This document shows positions 1 to 12,199 of a stretch of 64,000 nucleotides of DNA, in pieces. Made by a program: the position numbers and the translations under genes. A model generated the notes under the pieces. That model made no database searches, was not told where the DNA came from, and saw only the letters and a list, made by a program, of their open reading frames with translations. Origin of the DNA: Fragum whitleyi (lineage: Eukaryota; Mollusca; Bivalvia; Cardiida; Cardiidae); the NCBI GenBank assembly GCA_948146395.1, contig OX411546.1, forward strand, positions 21,616,449 to 21,680,448, given 5' to 3'. Within the stretch, counting starts at the first letter, position 1, and every line of letters begins with the position of its first letter.

Positions 1-387
1 TCCGCCCATAAAATACATATTTTTCATCTGATCACAATAATTTTTGGTACACTGATAAAGGGTCACCCAAGGTTCATTCATGTAAAATTTAATTGGTATC
101 CATCAATTAGAACCTGAGGAAAATCACTTTTTACCATATTTTGAAATTAGCCACGCCCATTAAATCCATGTTTTTCATTGGATCAAAATTTCTTGAACAA
201 CTTTGAAAGAGGGTCACCCAGGGATCATTCCTGTGAAGTTTGTTTGAAATCCATCCTGTAGTTTCTGAGGAGAAGATTTTTAAAGAAAAAGTTTACGACC
301 GGACGCACTGACGCACGGACGGACTGACGCACGACAGACACAACGCCATGACAATAGCCCCAGTGGCTTACAGCCAGTGGAACTAAA
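1..387 (+). mobile_element. Family A element, 3' part (cut by window start)
   Basis: This matches the 3' half of the full copy at 46996-48037: a 'cgcccataaa' tandem unit, then a purine-rich GAAGATTTTTAAAGAAAAAG stretch, then a GACGCACGGACGGAC-type run, then CAATAGCC followed by a TTAC-loop hairpin and GGAACTAAA. It has no coding capacity. It is one of at least three copies in the window (also 62455-62858). I infer a non-autonomous mobile element. Confidence 0.8.
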
Positions 388-449
388 AATCACATATAAA
401 ATTATTTCAGTGATTGTTTTCTGTAAAAGAATTTTTTTGCTGTACATCT

Positions 450-517
450 GACTCAGTGCAAAACAGTTATAACTACCTATATGTTTACAGGCAGTTACAA
501 CTGTTTCTCTTTGAGCT
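450..517. repeat. Short foldback element, family F
   Basis: A palindrome centred on CTATATGTTTACAGG, with stems of the type AACTACC/GGCAGTT and flanking arms CAGTTAT and AACTG. The outer ends are ACTCAG and TGAGCT. At least nine related hairpins occur in the window. No gene is seen. Confidence 0.7.
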
Positions 518-693
518 ATGAATATTTTTTTTCTTTGATGAACAAGCTTTCAAATAAGCATGAACAAAACTTTTGTGTATGCAACTTCTTGTAGATAAAG
601 AGAGTAAAAGTAGTTCAATAACAATTGTCTTGAAACTTGTGAAAGCTGAGAGTAGTGTGCTTGATCTCATGAAATTATAGGACATAAGTTTAT

Positions 694-762
694 AACTCAG
701 CGCAAAACAGTTGTAACTGCCTATATGTTTATAGGCAGTTACAACTGTTTTCTTTCTCAGCC
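694..762. repeat. Short foldback element, family F
   Basis: A near-perfect hairpin: CAGTTGTAACTGCCTATA, loop TGTT, then TATAGGCAGTTACAACTG. The ends are ACTCAGCGC and CTCAGCCAT. Same family as 450-517, 4671-4742, 28600-28670 and 38656-38728. Confidence 0.75.
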
Positions 763-1299
763 ATCAAAATAGACCTTTTTTCTCTTTTAAACGAGATGAA
801 AACAAAAATATCTATTTACACTTGTTTGAATCTATTATCTACAATGTATATTTATTCTTTCAGTATGAATAAGCTTTTTATTTCATACTTCCATGAAAAC
901 AAAATACCATTCATACTCTCAATATCACTAAGTCTTACAAATAACACTGCTGTCAATAACAATAATTATGCAAAAGCCATATTTGACTTTAGTAGGTGTT
1001 TCTTAGAAAACATTTTTTGATTCTTGTCGGTAAAAGCATAAGATAAATTTAAGAAAATAACTATAGCCCTCTTTTTTATAGAGCTCTGTCCAAATATAAA
1101 TCTGTCTATAAAATCTTCACAAAATTCACCAGAGTTTATAGACTATCAATACAGGGCCTTTTTCATCTTTTGTGTGAATCCTTTTTATAAGTTTTCAAAT
1201 AACCCTAAATCAATCTAATTCAAACTATTTACGAGCATATTAATAAACAATAATTTTTGTCAGACGCTTTTACAAATGATATCACAGAATTAAACTTTT

Positions 1300-2136
1300 G
1301 TTAACTTTTGCAAAAAAGCTTCAAGAAAATATAAGCAAGGTTAAAGTTTTGGTTAAAGTTTTTCAATTTTAGTTTTTCCCAAGTCCATAAAAGGTCAAGG
1401 TTAAGGTCAAATTATCAAGGACCTTCGTCTTTCACAAAAGGCTATCACCTAATGAGTATGTAAATGAAGAAACGATGTCCCCAGGTTAAAGCATTCAGAA
1501 AATGTAAGCAAGGTTGAAGTTTTTGGTTAAAGTTTTAGGTTAAAAGTTTTCTAAGTCCACAAATGGTAAAGGTCAATGTCAAATTGTGAAGGACCTTGGT
1601 CTCTGGTGAAAGCCTATCGCCTGGTGAGTATATATATGAAGTAATGATGTCCCTAGGTTAGAGCATTAAAAAATATATGCAAGGTTAAAGTTTTTTGTTC
1701 AAGTTTGCGGTTAAAGTTTTTCAAAGGTCCACAAAAAGTCCACAAAGGGTCAAGTTCAAGGTCAAATTGTCAAGGACCTTTGTCTCTGGTGAAAGCCTAT
1801 CACCTAATGAGTGTGCAGTGCATGAAGTAATGATGTCTCTAGTTAAAAGCTTTCAGAAAATATAAGCAAGGTTAAAGTTTTTTTGGTTAAAGTTTTTGGT
1901 TAAAACTTTTTTGAAAGGGCAAAGGTCACAGTCTAAAGGTCATTTCGACATGGATGTTGGTCTCAAATGAAAGCCTATGCCCTAATGAGTGTTTCTGTAA
2001 AAAATAAAGCCTCTAGGACAAATATTTATAGAAATAAAAACTTTAACCTAATGCAGGCGCCGACACCAACGCTGACGCCGACATCCGAGGGTATGACAAT
2101 AGCTCTTCCGAGACTTTCGTCCCGGGCGAGCTAAAA
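1300..2136 (+). mobile_element. Family M element: tandem units of about 175-190 bp with 3' hairpin
   Basis: Four to five imperfect copies of a unit that contains 'aagcaaggttaaagttt' and 'gtcaaggacctt' (near 1333, 1507, 1678 and 1866). These are followed by a GCCGACACC-type run and then the 3' end CAATAGC + hairpin (GAC-TTTC-GTC core) + GAGCTAAA at 2136. The terminal module is the same as in families A and B although the internal sequence differs. The 5' border is uncertain; it is not a gene. Confidence 0.65.
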
Positions 2137-3832
2137 ATATGAATATTAGATTATATACAGTCAATTTTGCTCAAGCTACCTGATTTCTATCAAGCGACCA
2201 CTTTGAATGAGCAACCATAATGATCAGTCCCTTCACATTAAAAAAATATCTGAAAAAGTGGACATAACTTTAAGCGAAAAAATTATAAAATGTGTCAATG
2301 AGAAGATTTTAAAAGACTTATGCAACAGTTTGTTGCTACCAAAATAGTCTGTCCATGAAAAATTGTTTCTAGCAACCAATTGCATAAGCAACTGCTTTTT
2401 CATGGTCCCCTTAGTTGCTAATAACACAAGTTGTACTGTAAGTTAAAAGACAAAGTCATCTTGAGACCAATCCAGATTCAGAAAATCAATCAAAATGGAT
2501 TGATTGATAGATTGAGTGGAAAGTTCATTACTTCTGAAACATTGCGGAACTATTATGGGTCCACTACCTAAAGGTAAGTGGCTATGATACTACATGAGAA
2601 AGACGTAAATATGCAAATTAGAAGTGATGCATCACAATAAATGTGACAGAGTCATCATCATGCAACACTCAGGAAAATGAATTACCTAGAATTTATTACA
2701 ATGAATTCGGAGAAACAATTTATTTGGGATAAGCCTGTAAGGTGAAAAAAATATTGTAGTAACTCTCCTTTTTATCATTTTTTTCCATTATCGATAATTC
2801 TTGAAATTTTGCAATCTTTATAGGAACTTCAATCTCAATCAGTTTTATCATATATCGTATTTCTCCTAATAAAAGCACCCAGAAGCTAGACATAACATGG
2901 TCAGGGAGCTTTTATTTGGTATGCATTTTCATTAAAATTGATGTCTTTTAGGCCCGTTTCCCTTTAATTTGAGGTAAATTTCCTCTAAACAATTATATAA
3001 ATGATCGTTTAGAGGAAATTCACATCAAATTAGAGAAAAAGTCTCAACAGGTTCTTAAAAATTATGCATTTGAAGAGGGTTTTCTTAGTAAAAAATGTAT
3101 GAGTGCTACTATTATTGAGGGCGCTAATATTAGGGGAAATATGGTATTTTGAGGAAAAAACATGCCATTCTCAACTTCTTGTCAATGATTAACAATGGCT
3201 GGATTAGCTTTTTACAACAAAAAAGTTGATCAATGCATCAGTATATACATATACATTTTATACAAGAATCCAGGTGTCAATTATGCTGACATACATATCA
3301 CCATTTATGTTTTAAGAGAAATAAATTAGAAATAAATACCTGTCAACCAGTGGGAGGCTTGACAATTTATTAACAGTTGTTCATATGATGACAGGACAAA
3401 GACGATAGACAATTTAAGACAATCTAAGGTGGACAATATGTTTCTTTTAAAGATTTTTGTAATCAAACCATAAATTGTATAGACACATACTATGATTTTG
3501 CACTAAGCCCTCGATACACGAAACAGTTTAAAATATCACGCACAGACTGCTCATATTGTACAAGACAAACAGTTGTGATTTCTAAAACTTATTGATAACA
3601 TCGACAGTCAGATTTTTTCTCAGAGAATTCTCAGACAGGATAATAATTATGACCTAATGTACGAGCATTCACATCTGAACGTGTCCTATTTGCATAATTA
3701 CATCTTTTTTATAACCATTGATTTCTCATGACATCTTCGGGGAATCTTCCGTGTCTGTGACCATTTTTTATTCAGTCTTTTATACATGAACTCCCAAAGC
3801 AGTCTGGTATTGGTACAATATTTTGAAGTTTT
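2137..3832. other. No gene seen
   Basis: AT-rich non-coding sequence. The only recognisable piece is 2530-2573, one arm of foldback family I (the motif with 'attgcggaactattatgggt'), whose full copy is at 31850-32007. Confidence 0.6.
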
Positions 3833-4083
3833 AGGGCCAACTTATTTCTCGCCCGAAAGGGTCCAAATTTTGATGTTTTTAAGCAGGACCACAATTAGAA
3901 ACCAGCCCCTGTTTTCCAGCTGACAAGAAGATGCAAACTGTTTTCAAATCATACCCGTTTTTGCAAGCATGTGCACGCACAAAGCGGGGTATAATTAGAA
4001 AACGGTTTGTAGCATCTTGTCAACCGGAACACAGGGGCTGGTTTCTAATTGTGGCCCGCCCGGGGGAGAAATAAGTTGGCCCT
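3833..4083. mobile_element. Long foldback element, family G (extended copy)
   Basis: Outer arms AGGGCCAACTTATTTCTC and GAGAAATAAGTTGGCCCT are exact reverse complements. Inside are a second pair (ACAATTAGAAACCAGCCCCTG and its complement) and the family G core with CATACCCG...CGGGGTATAA around a GCATGTGCACGC centre. The total is about 250 bp and almost wholly self-complementary. No coding capacity. Confidence 0.8.
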
Positions 4084-4199
4084 TATATTGGTAACAATTT
4101 TATTGTCATGTTTTTCAACCCATAATACCAGATCAGACAAAATGTTAGAATGGTCCATTATCAATGTCAGCCTCATTAGCTAAGTCTGTTGGCTCAGCA

Positions 4200-4420
4200 C
4201 AGAAGAGTATAATAATGATAATAATAATAATGATTATAATAATGACTTTATTTACAGAGGCTACACATTTGGTTGCCCTTTCTTCCATGTGGGCCTCTTT
4301 CTTCAAAATTTTACAATATTTACAATTCATGAAACAAAACATAGAATGTAAAATCACAAAAAGTATAGGTGTATTTTCAAAACTGAGCTCTGACGTAGGC
4401 GCCGAGTCCATTACCATAGG
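4200..4420 (-). repeat. ATA/AAT microsatellite with LINE-like 3' tail (minus strand)
   Basis: On the minus strand the sequence runs through CCCACATGGAAGAAAGGG and GTAAATAAAGTCATTATTA into an (ATT)n run. That arrangement is typical of 3' tails of non-LTR retroelements or SINEs. Open frames across it on both strands consist mainly of the microsatellite and are not genes. The assignment is tentative. Confidence 0.35.
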
Positions 4421-4670
4421 TAAATCGGGTATAATTGGAAAACAAATTATAGGAAATTAACCTGGTCCCTTCACTGAAATTAAGAAAGTCTATGTTTGGG
4501 CGAACCTTATGTAGTAAGACAAGCAATAGCATTGGTTTAAAAGGTAAACTTTAAACTTTCTTAATGCATTTTTATAACCTGGTTTATCTATTTCGAACAA
4601 ATGGCACGAGAATCTAACGGTAAAAAGTTGATTTCACGGCTCACCAAGCAAAATCTACATATACATGTCA

Positions 4671-4742
4671 ATGGCTCAGCGTGAAACAGTTATAACTGCT
4701 TATATGTTTATAGGCAGTTACAACTTTTTCTCACTAAGCCAT
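4671..4742. repeat. Short foldback element, family F
   Basis: The ends ATGGCTCAGCG and ACTAAGCCAT are inverted. The core hairpin is AACTGCTTATA-TGTT-TATAGGCAGTT. About 72 bp. Confidence 0.7.
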
Positions 4743-5104
4743 TGATGTTTTGTAAAACATTATTGAACTGTCGCTCATTTAATATTCCTGATGCTTCATT
4801 AATATTAGAAACCCACATTATTATATAGATTTAAAATATGCAAATATTACATATAAGGATTAACTCCCTCTCGCCTTTTTTTTTCTAATACTATTTTAAC
4901 TGTATAATAGTTTTATAATATTTGTATAATATTTAACAAAGCTTTTTTCTTCAAAGGTGTTAAAAAGTGGGACTATACTTTTTCAAAATGTTTAGAAAAA
5001 ATTGAAACAATCAATTTTGAATTTATCTCTTAAATTAAATTGTGTCCAGCTTTTTTTTAATTAATGGCAATTCTTAGAACACATTTCAATGATTCAGTAT
5101 GATG

Positions 5105-5152
5105 CAGGGCAACTGCCTATATGTTTATAGGCAATTATAACTTTTTTGCAGA
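5105..5152. repeat. Short foldback, family F (degenerate)
   Basis: The core AACTGCCTATATGTTTATAG with a decayed right arm (GGCAATTATAAC) and no clear outer arms. Confidence 0.55.
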
Positions 5153-5637
5153 GAACTATTAATTTGTAAATTCTGAGATGGTGTGACCACAGGCCAGTTA
5201 ATTTGAGATACTGACAATTTGAGACAAGGAAATTATCTGGTATAAATACCATTATGTGACTGGAATAAATGTTATTGAAACAGCAAATTTGCTTCCAACA
5301 GTAAACCATTTCCAATTATGTTGGTGTTAAAGTCGTATTGTATAATATTTTTGGTGTCTATTTTTTCAGTGTCTGGTCATTGAAAATAGACACTGCACCC
5401 AGAGTAAATAGGCTAGTCTGGGTTGACATCATTTTGCTTTCGACTAAATTTTAATGATCTAAATTGATTTCATTCTTCACTCTGTAATGATGAAAATGCA
5501 TGTATGTGCATCCTGTGATCTTTGTCTGATATCCTCTGCCAGTAGATGAATGTCTATAGGTTCAGCATCTTGCCTTTAACAGAAATGTGTTAATATGTCA
5601 AGGTCAATACTTCCAAGTTCTGTCTAATTATTAACAG

Positions 5638-6054
5638 AAGCAGGGTTCCACACTAAGGGGAGTCCGGGAGTCCGAGACTCCTTGCTTACCAGTTAGGAGT
5701 CCTTCCATTTGCAAGTAAGCAGTCCGACAGACTCCAAGGGTCATATTAGAATATTTTGAAAAACACATGCAAATGGCTGTTTCCATTTCAACCCCTGTCA
5801 GTACTATAGATCTTTTCATTACAAAAGTTGTTGTGGAAAACATTTTCTTGCATCCCATAGTATTTTGAAAAAATCTTCTTCTGAAGAACATTGAGGAAAA
5901 GAAGAAATTGCTTATAACAAGCAATTTCTTTTTTTCCACAATGTTCACTCATTATGAAAATTTGGACTCCTTACTTAGATCTTGGACTCCTTGATTTCAT
6001 GTGTTAGGAGTCCAATGGACTCCTTATTATCAGGAGTACGTAAGTGTTGACCCC
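5638..6054. repeat. GGAGTCC/GGACTCC-rich repeat with internal hairpin
   Basis: Multiple GGAGTCC and GGACTCC motifs lie at both ends (5660-5735 and 5965-6030). In the middle is a hairpin, AAGAAATTGCTT...AAGCAATTTCTT (5898-5932), like the centre of TTAA MITE family C. Similar 'ggactcc' sequence occurs near 6890 and 41600. The open frame on the minus strand across it is not protein-like. Confidence 0.5.
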
Positions 6055-6098
6055 TGAGAAGACTACCTTGGTCAATGCATAGTATTTGTAAGATACTA

Positions 6099-6142
6099 TA
6101 AATATACATGTATAGGCACTTACAATAGTTTTGTGCTTACAA
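6099..6142. repeat. Half copy of foldback family F, variant 2
   Basis: Contains TATAGGCACTTACAATAGTTTTG, the right arm of the AAGTGCC/GGCACTT variant found complete at 6208-6275 and 32846-32913. Confidence 0.5.
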
Positions 6143-6207
6143 TTCTATTTCAACTAGTGTTGCCATAACTGTAGTGACCTTGTGGACTCTATTTAAGTCA
6201 TTTTGAG

Positions 6208-6275
6208 GGGTCAGTGCAACACTATTCTAAGTGCCTATAAATATGTAGGCACTTATAATAGTGTTGCACTGACCA
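6208..6275. repeat. Short foldback element, family F variant 2
   Basis: GGTCAGTGCAACACTATT pairs with AATAGTGTTGCACTGACC. The centre is AAGTGCCTATA...TGTAGGCACTT. Compared with variant 1 the stem pair C-G is replaced by G-C on both arms. Confidence 0.75.
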
Positions 6276-6322
6276 ATCCATTTATTCAAACAATATTTTT
6301 ATTTGGACAAACCAGCTCAGCA

Positions 6323-6446
6323 TTCAGGATGACAAAACAGTGTAAACTGTTTGCAAATTGTAGCCCACTTTGTACAAAAGTGCATGTGCAAAGCAGGATA
6401 TTATTTGCAAATAGTTTGCACCGATTTGCAGTTTTATCATCCTGAA
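6323..6446. repeat. Foldback element, family G
   Basis: TTCAGGATGACAAAAC...GTTTTATCATCCTGAA inverted ends, with an inner stem including GTTTGCAAAT and ATTTGCAAATAGTTTGC. About 124 bp, non-coding. Confidence 0.7.
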
Positions 6447-6449
6447 CGT

Positions 6450-8229
6450 AAAGATGAAAATTGTGTCACCCTGTAAAGTGTTTTGGCTGCTACTAGGTCT
6501 ATAATAATGTCCCTCAGTCACATAAATTATTCATGGTAGATGACAACAGGGTAATAAACCTAACAGGTAACTTCATAAAAGGTATTAATTAAAGGTAGTT
6601 ATTTTTATGAGTAATATTGTGGGAAACATGTCATATTGCACGAAATGTAGAAGATAACATTCAAAGTATGCAATTAATACATCCTAAAAGCAGTAGTATT
6701 GATGTAAGAAGAAAGTGTTTCATCATTAGTATGACAAATTTCAGGTTAAATACATGTAGGAATCCAGGTTTTTTTTTTCTCTCAGTGGATATGCAAGAAG
6801 TTGTACAATAACTTTATTAAAATTTTCTGTAACTTTTCAGAATTTTTTAAATACAAGATCCAGAGTTTTAGTATGCAATCTACAAAATGGGGTCCCAAGG
6901 ACTGAATAGTTAGGCTCACATTTGGGTCCTTGCTTAAGGTTAAGGAGTCCCTGTGTTTTTAGCTATCGTCTTGTTTTTGTATAAATATTAAGTTTTTCCC
7001 TGGATAAAGCTTCACTGTATATCAGATAGATTTGTCCCTTTGAGATCAGAGGATCCTAGAGACTGACACATTAGATAGTTTTGAGAGTCCTAGCAATTTA
7101 AATAGGGGTCTCAGACTCGCAAAACCTGTGTCCCCTTAAACCCTGAAAATCATCCCCCACTGTCCCACCCCACTCCATCCTCAGTTCAATTTGCAATGTT
7201 TGCTCAATGTTGAAATAGTTTCAATTTGTGTAATAAAGATCCGTTCTGGAATATTTGAACAGGAGAAGAAGTGGTTTGATATTTTCGTAATCCCTGATTG
7301 GTTCTCAATAGCCAATTTTTAGACTGGTTTTCCTGTGAACTTTATTTAATTTGGAGACTTGAAGACAGGAACCAATACTTGAACCCTTCATACGATATTT
7401 TTGTCAATCAAATTGCAAACCAAGCTCTTAACCAAAATTTGTCAAAATGAACCTGGAGTACTCATGCATCTGCAGGATGCATAGATTAGGATTAGCCTGC
7501 ACAAACCACCTGTGTGTGTTAAATTGTTTCTCTTCTCTCCAATTTCTCTTCAAACGCTCAGGCAAAAATTCTGACCAATGTCTAGCCCTATAACTCAAAT
7601 ACGCAATTTTGACTAATGTGAATACAGTGAATGCGTCAAAATAGCGAATTAAAAATTTATTGACACTCATTGATCATACACTAAATAATCTATACACACA
7701 AACTTACAAAAAATTGAAAACACCGACAATGTTTTCATGAAACAAATTTCAACATGGTTTCTTCACAGCCAAAACAATGAACACTTAAATTGAAATAAAA
7801 GGTGTAAAAATTGGAAAATTGCCACTAAAAAATTCTAAGACTTAAAGAGAAATTAGAGGACTTGTTCCCAGAATCAATATTGTGATGTTCTTAAATAAAG
7901 CATAATGTAAGGCACTAAACCTGTTTTTCAACAAACAATTTTACAAATGCTGACCTGTAACAGCAACAATTAAATGTAAAGATACAGTTTTCAAGCAAAC
8001 ATAAACTGTGGCCTTGAACTTTGACCTAAACAGCACTGAATAGTACATGGAATTACTTGTGTCTTTGTTTATAAACATACTCAGTTTAAAGGTTTTAAAT
8101 ATATATATGCAACGCGAGTTATGAGTCTCAAAATGATTTGCTAACAAGTTGTGACCTTCACCTTGGCTCTAAGCGATTCAAAGATAAAAAGGACTCTTTC
8201 TTGGGTCATTGGTCATACATTGCAATAGT
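6450..8229. other. No gene seen
   Basis: AT-rich sequence with short open frames only and no protein-like composition or convincing splice-bounded exon. A 'ggtcctt/ggagtcc' patch near 6890-6960 resembles the repeat at 5638-6054. Confidence 0.5.
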
Positions 8230-8403
8230 ATATAGTTTAATGGTTAAAGGTTATATATTGCTCTTGCGCTTGAGAAAGCAGAAACATTAGAAGGTGTGGA
8301 CTAAGATCAGGCTGCGCATATGTGCAGCCTGATCATTATCTATGCCTCCTCCAAAGTCTCCTACCAAAGCAAGAATATTGGGGTTCAGCATGACAATTGT
8401 TAA
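8230..8403 (+). mobile_element. TTAA-type MITE, family D (decayed 5' end)
   Basis: Contains the family D hallmark: CTAAGATCAGGCTGCGCATATGTGCAGCCTGATC (palindrome at 8302-8335), then 'aagcaagaatattggggttcagcatgaca' and a terminal TTAA. The left terminus has decayed. Confidence 0.6.
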
Positions 8404-8794
8404 TCATGAAAATAATATACCCCTTCCCCCACCCCACCCCCAATTCCACTTTTTAGATGGATGGCTGCGGGGTGGTGAGAAGTCATCTCTCTTTACCCAG
8501 TGTATAGCTCAGGGTTTTAAAAGATCAAAAGAAATTGTATCAATGAAAAGAGGTAGTATTTTCATATTTATGTATACTAATGTTTCATCAACATAGTTTT
8601 TGGATTATGTCATACTAAATTTGGCAAATATACAAATATTTACCTACACGGTATTAAGAGAGGTGGGAAGATGGTCATGATAATATTTTTACAATAAATG
8701 TTTTGTCATCACTCAAAACTCTTAACTACATTGTATCCAATCAAACATTAAGTCTTCTATTTATGACTGAAGTACCAGAGAAACTGTAAATTCA

Positions 8795-8935
8795 TTTAAG
8801 AGATGAACAGATTATTTGTTGATTTCATTTAGGTATGAAACTAAAAACCTAATCACACTGTATGAATAAGTGAATCAGATTCATATATGAGTGTGATTAG
8901 GTTTTTAGTTTCATACCTCTATTTTTCATATTTTT
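8795..8935. repeat. Foldback element, family J
   Basis: AGGTATGAAACTAAAAACCT...AGGTTTTTAGTTTCATACCT: a perfect stem of more than 25 bp spanning about 8831-8920 around a loop of about 35 bases. A second copy lies at 38436-38575. Confidence 0.75.
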
Positions 8936-9324
8936 ATTTCTGCACTTCTAGCTATTTCATTGTCATGATCTAATATCTTGTAAAAGTCAAAAAGAAGATC
9001 AGAAATTCAAAATAAATCACCGAAATATGAATTACGCGTATCCAGTTTTCCTTCTCTAAAATCATATTATGAATGGTGAAGATATAATTATATCAGAAAT
9101 TTCCCAATGGAGTCCAACTGGGTCATTCTAACCCAGTATTTAAACAAAGCTATTCAAAGAATTTTAATTTGACAAGATATTTCAATAATGTTCAGCTAAT
9201 TTCTGGTCTCCAATAGAATTAGACACTCCGATATCTGAGACCACCACCAATTGCGGGGTTTGTTTACTATTCCCACACACAATTTATTGCATCTGTAAAG
9301 AATTGAAAAAAAAAGGATTAGAAA

Positions 9325-9596
9325 ACAAGAGCCATGTCTATGGGTGCAACACTGCTGCAGCTGCTGGATAATGAAAAAATCTTAGTCAAAAAAAAAGGGA
9401 CATAACCCATGCAAAAATGCTTCGAGAGTTATTCCCCTGAAAGTCTGGATAGCACACATACAAAGTTTCATGAAGATATCACCAATAACAACAGAGATAA
9501 AACCAAAGGTTAAAGTTTGTCATGCCAACATCAACATCAACACCAACGGGAATGACACTAAGGTGACCTTGGGTTTCTCCAAAACAGCTAAGCTAA
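9325..9596 (+). mobile_element. Family L element (ACAAGAG...GCTAAGCTAA)
   Basis: Starts ACAAGAGCCATG and ends near AGCTAAGCTAAA. It contains 'gctgctggataatg', 'gggacataac' and 'aagtttcatgaagatatc'. Related copies are at 13095-13386, 37440-37744 and 57660-57822. A 66-codon open frame inside is not conserved between copies, so it is treated as non-coding. Confidence 0.65.
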
Positions 9597-9599
9597 ACA

Positions 9600-10680
9600 T
9601 GTTGAAAATAAAGAAATTGATTGTATCCATTTCTTCATTTCCCACAGTATTTCACACCAAGAAAGACTAAGATTTATACAATTTCATCTGCATGTGGCAT
9701 TATTGCATGTCTTATAATACTTTACAATGCCTCTGAAAGACATAATCACATTTATAGTTGTTACAGGGTATTGTGCAAGGGTATAAAAAAATTATGTTGA
9801 AATTACTTGTAAACTTGCTTAGTCTGGTACTTTACATGCTCCTTGTTAGCACCATCGGGCCTCTGTTTAATTTTTCATCCATAAAGGAAATTTATTTTGT
9901 AAGATGGTCAGCCCCAGGATCATACCTGCAAACTAGGGGACTGAAGTTGAGTGTTGTGCAGACTGAGCTAAATCAGGCTACTAAGATCCGCCATGGTTCT
10001 TTAACCTGATCAATGTATAGCAGCTTCACAGGGTCCTTGGTTTAATGTCTTATCCTAAAACAATTAGTTTGTTAGCCTTGGAATTGTTATAAGATTTTGA
10101 ATTTTAACCCACAATATCAATTATTCTAAAGTCAGGTGCTCTACCTACTGATATATGCCAGGGTATCCTATATGAGGCCACAATTTTGGATTGTTGAGCC
10201 AGAGATGCTTTTCAATGCTTACATAGGGATCTGGCAGTATGATTTAAGAAAAAATAAGAAGTAAATCTTAATGTTCTTTAAGATCACAATCTGATTATTT
10301 TAAACATAATGCACCATCTGAATCTTAGAAGACATCTACTTTATCCTTATTAAATGTTGCAAAATTAATTATTCTTGTGCAAATTCTATATAGTTTTATG
10401 GGCTACCTTTGGGTTTTTTGCCTCCATCACTGAGCACTTATCATTAATGAGCTGCTATAATTATATAGTACTATAAAAATAATAATTTTGAAATCTTTCT
10501 ATAAGACTGACAATAAATAGCTACCATACTGGTATCAAAATCTGTTATATTCTTAATTACCTGATAATTTGAGCGTTTCAAAAATGGTATAATTATACTT
10601 GTTTTGCTACAAAACAACCTTTGTTAATTCCTTTCAAGATGTTTAAGCAACCTTAACAATGAGGCCATAATGATTTTTAA
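9600..10680. other. No gene seen
   Basis: Non-coding sequence. The 83-codon frame at 9758-10009 has no recognisable domain and no splice context. Confidence 0.45.
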
Positions 10681-11413
10681 GCCCCGTTCCCACTGTCACG
10701 GTGTTGGTCCCGGACACCCACGGTACCTCCCGGTGGGGAAAGAGCCGGTATTCCGGGATGATCCGGGATCTTTTCTCTAAAAAATGATTCATATTCCCAT
10801 GTTCCCGACATTGCCCCAGTGTACACCCGGTTTACTAGTAGGATCTTCCCGTTCGACCCCGGACTATCCCGATTTGTTCCCGGTTTGCCACGGTGTATTT
10901 ACGGTGCAGGGGCCGGAGTGATCCCGGTTGATCCCGGTACGACCCAGTGTAACCCCGGTCGTCGCCGGTAGCGCACCGGTAACCGCCGGTATCGCCCCTT
11001 CATATCACGGTTGTATTCCCGGTTTGTCACGGTTTCCCCCGGACCACTCATCCGGGACTAACCGGGGGTCCAAACCGTGACAGTGGGAACGGGGCTTGGC
11101 TGAAAATGTCCACGGATCATCAGGGACTATCACGGTTGAGCCAGGGTAGAGAACCGGACTTGCCCCGGAATATGCCGGTGTTTCTCCGGATTAAGCCGAT
11201 TCTTGACATCCTCCTGGTGAGTCCCGGTGACTGCCGGTTGTATTAAACATTTTAAAACATCCGGGGTCGGTTGCCGGATCAACAAGGTTCATCCCGAATG
11301 GTCCTGGATATTCACGGTGCCGCCACGGTTGTATTCCCGGTTTGTCACGGTTTCCCCCGGACCACTCATCCGGGACTAACCGGGGGTCCAAACCGTGACA
11401 GTGGGAACGGGGC
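10681..11413. mobile_element. GC-rich foldback/TIR element with internal 92-bp duplication
   Basis: The terminal inverted repeat is GCCCCGTTCCCACTGTCACGG at 10681 and its complement ending at 11413. It is flanked by the direct repeat TTTAA (10676-10680 and 11414-11418), a plausible target duplication. The interior is packed with CCCGG/CCGGT motifs and is far more GC-rich than its surroundings. The right-end 92 bp (11006-11097) recurs identically at 11324-11415, so the element holds two right ends. Overlapping frames on both strands are composition artefacts. Confidence 0.8.
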
Positions 11414-11469
11414 TTTAAATAGATACCCCCATTGCAAAAATCCTAAAGACTTATCATTTGATTTAATCT

Positions 11470-11600
11470 TTAACCCTTCTCATGCTGTAGGCAACATATT
11501 ACTACTGTGCATAAAGCTTTGGCAGACAGTATAGATTAAGATCAGTCTGCACAGACATGCAGTCTGATCTCAGCCTACACTGCCTGTTTTCTATGAAATT
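11470..11600 (+). mobile_element. TTAA-type MITE, family E (part)
   Basis: Starts TTAACCCTTCTCATGCTG. It contains the palindrome GATCAGTCTGCACAGAC/ATGCAGTCTGATC inside arms CAGACAGTATAGATTA and CAGCCTACACTGCCTG. The sequence just upstream (11424-11469) recurs at 11710-11756, so a small direct repeat brackets the element. Confidence 0.6.
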
Positions 11601-12199
11601 ATTGTGGGTGAAACTTGAGCTAGACTTCTAGAAATATACAGAACATTACAAATTTGTTTGAAACAAAATTTAAATTCAACAAGACAAGGATTCAGACCCT
11701 GTACAGCATGATTCCCCCATTACAAAAACCTAAAGACTTATCATTTGATTTGATCTTCCATACCCTGTGTAGCATGACCTAGTCCCTGTCATTCAAGGAG
11801 ATTAGCTTTTCAAATTCTTAATAAGTTCATCATTAATTCATCAGATTTATAAACACATTTACCAGCTACAAAATTTCAGACTGGTTTAATCTAATGAACA
11901 ATGCAGATAACAATTAAGGGAAGAAAATTCAAAATAATGAATCTTTGACTTTTTGATAGAAAACTTTGGTTTAGGAGTTAGAGTTGTATAGGCTCTCTGC
12001 CTCCGCAGTGGCTAAACGAATCCTCTGCGAGGACCGGTATACCCTCTTGCCTGGTGTAACAGTTTTGCTAGATCTCAACCTCAACAGATCAAGAGACAAA
12101 AACTTTTGCTATGCTCAATGAAGAATTTTCAAGAACATTAATTAAGTTTTTGAGAATGATTGTTTTCTTTCTTATTCTAACTACATTCCTCCCATATAA

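Noticed and set aside
4145..4460. Two opposing frames of 90 and 98 codons
   Set aside because: Both include the ATA/TAT microsatellite and a LINE-like tail; no protein family is recognised.
5888..5945. Stem-loop followed by T-run as a transcription terminator
   Set aside because: The hairpin is the family C MITE centre; rho-independent terminators are not expected in a eukaryotic nuclear genome.
11191..11534. Overlapping frames on both strands in GC-rich DNA
   Set aside because: They lie inside the GC-rich foldback element; stop codons are rare there because of composition.
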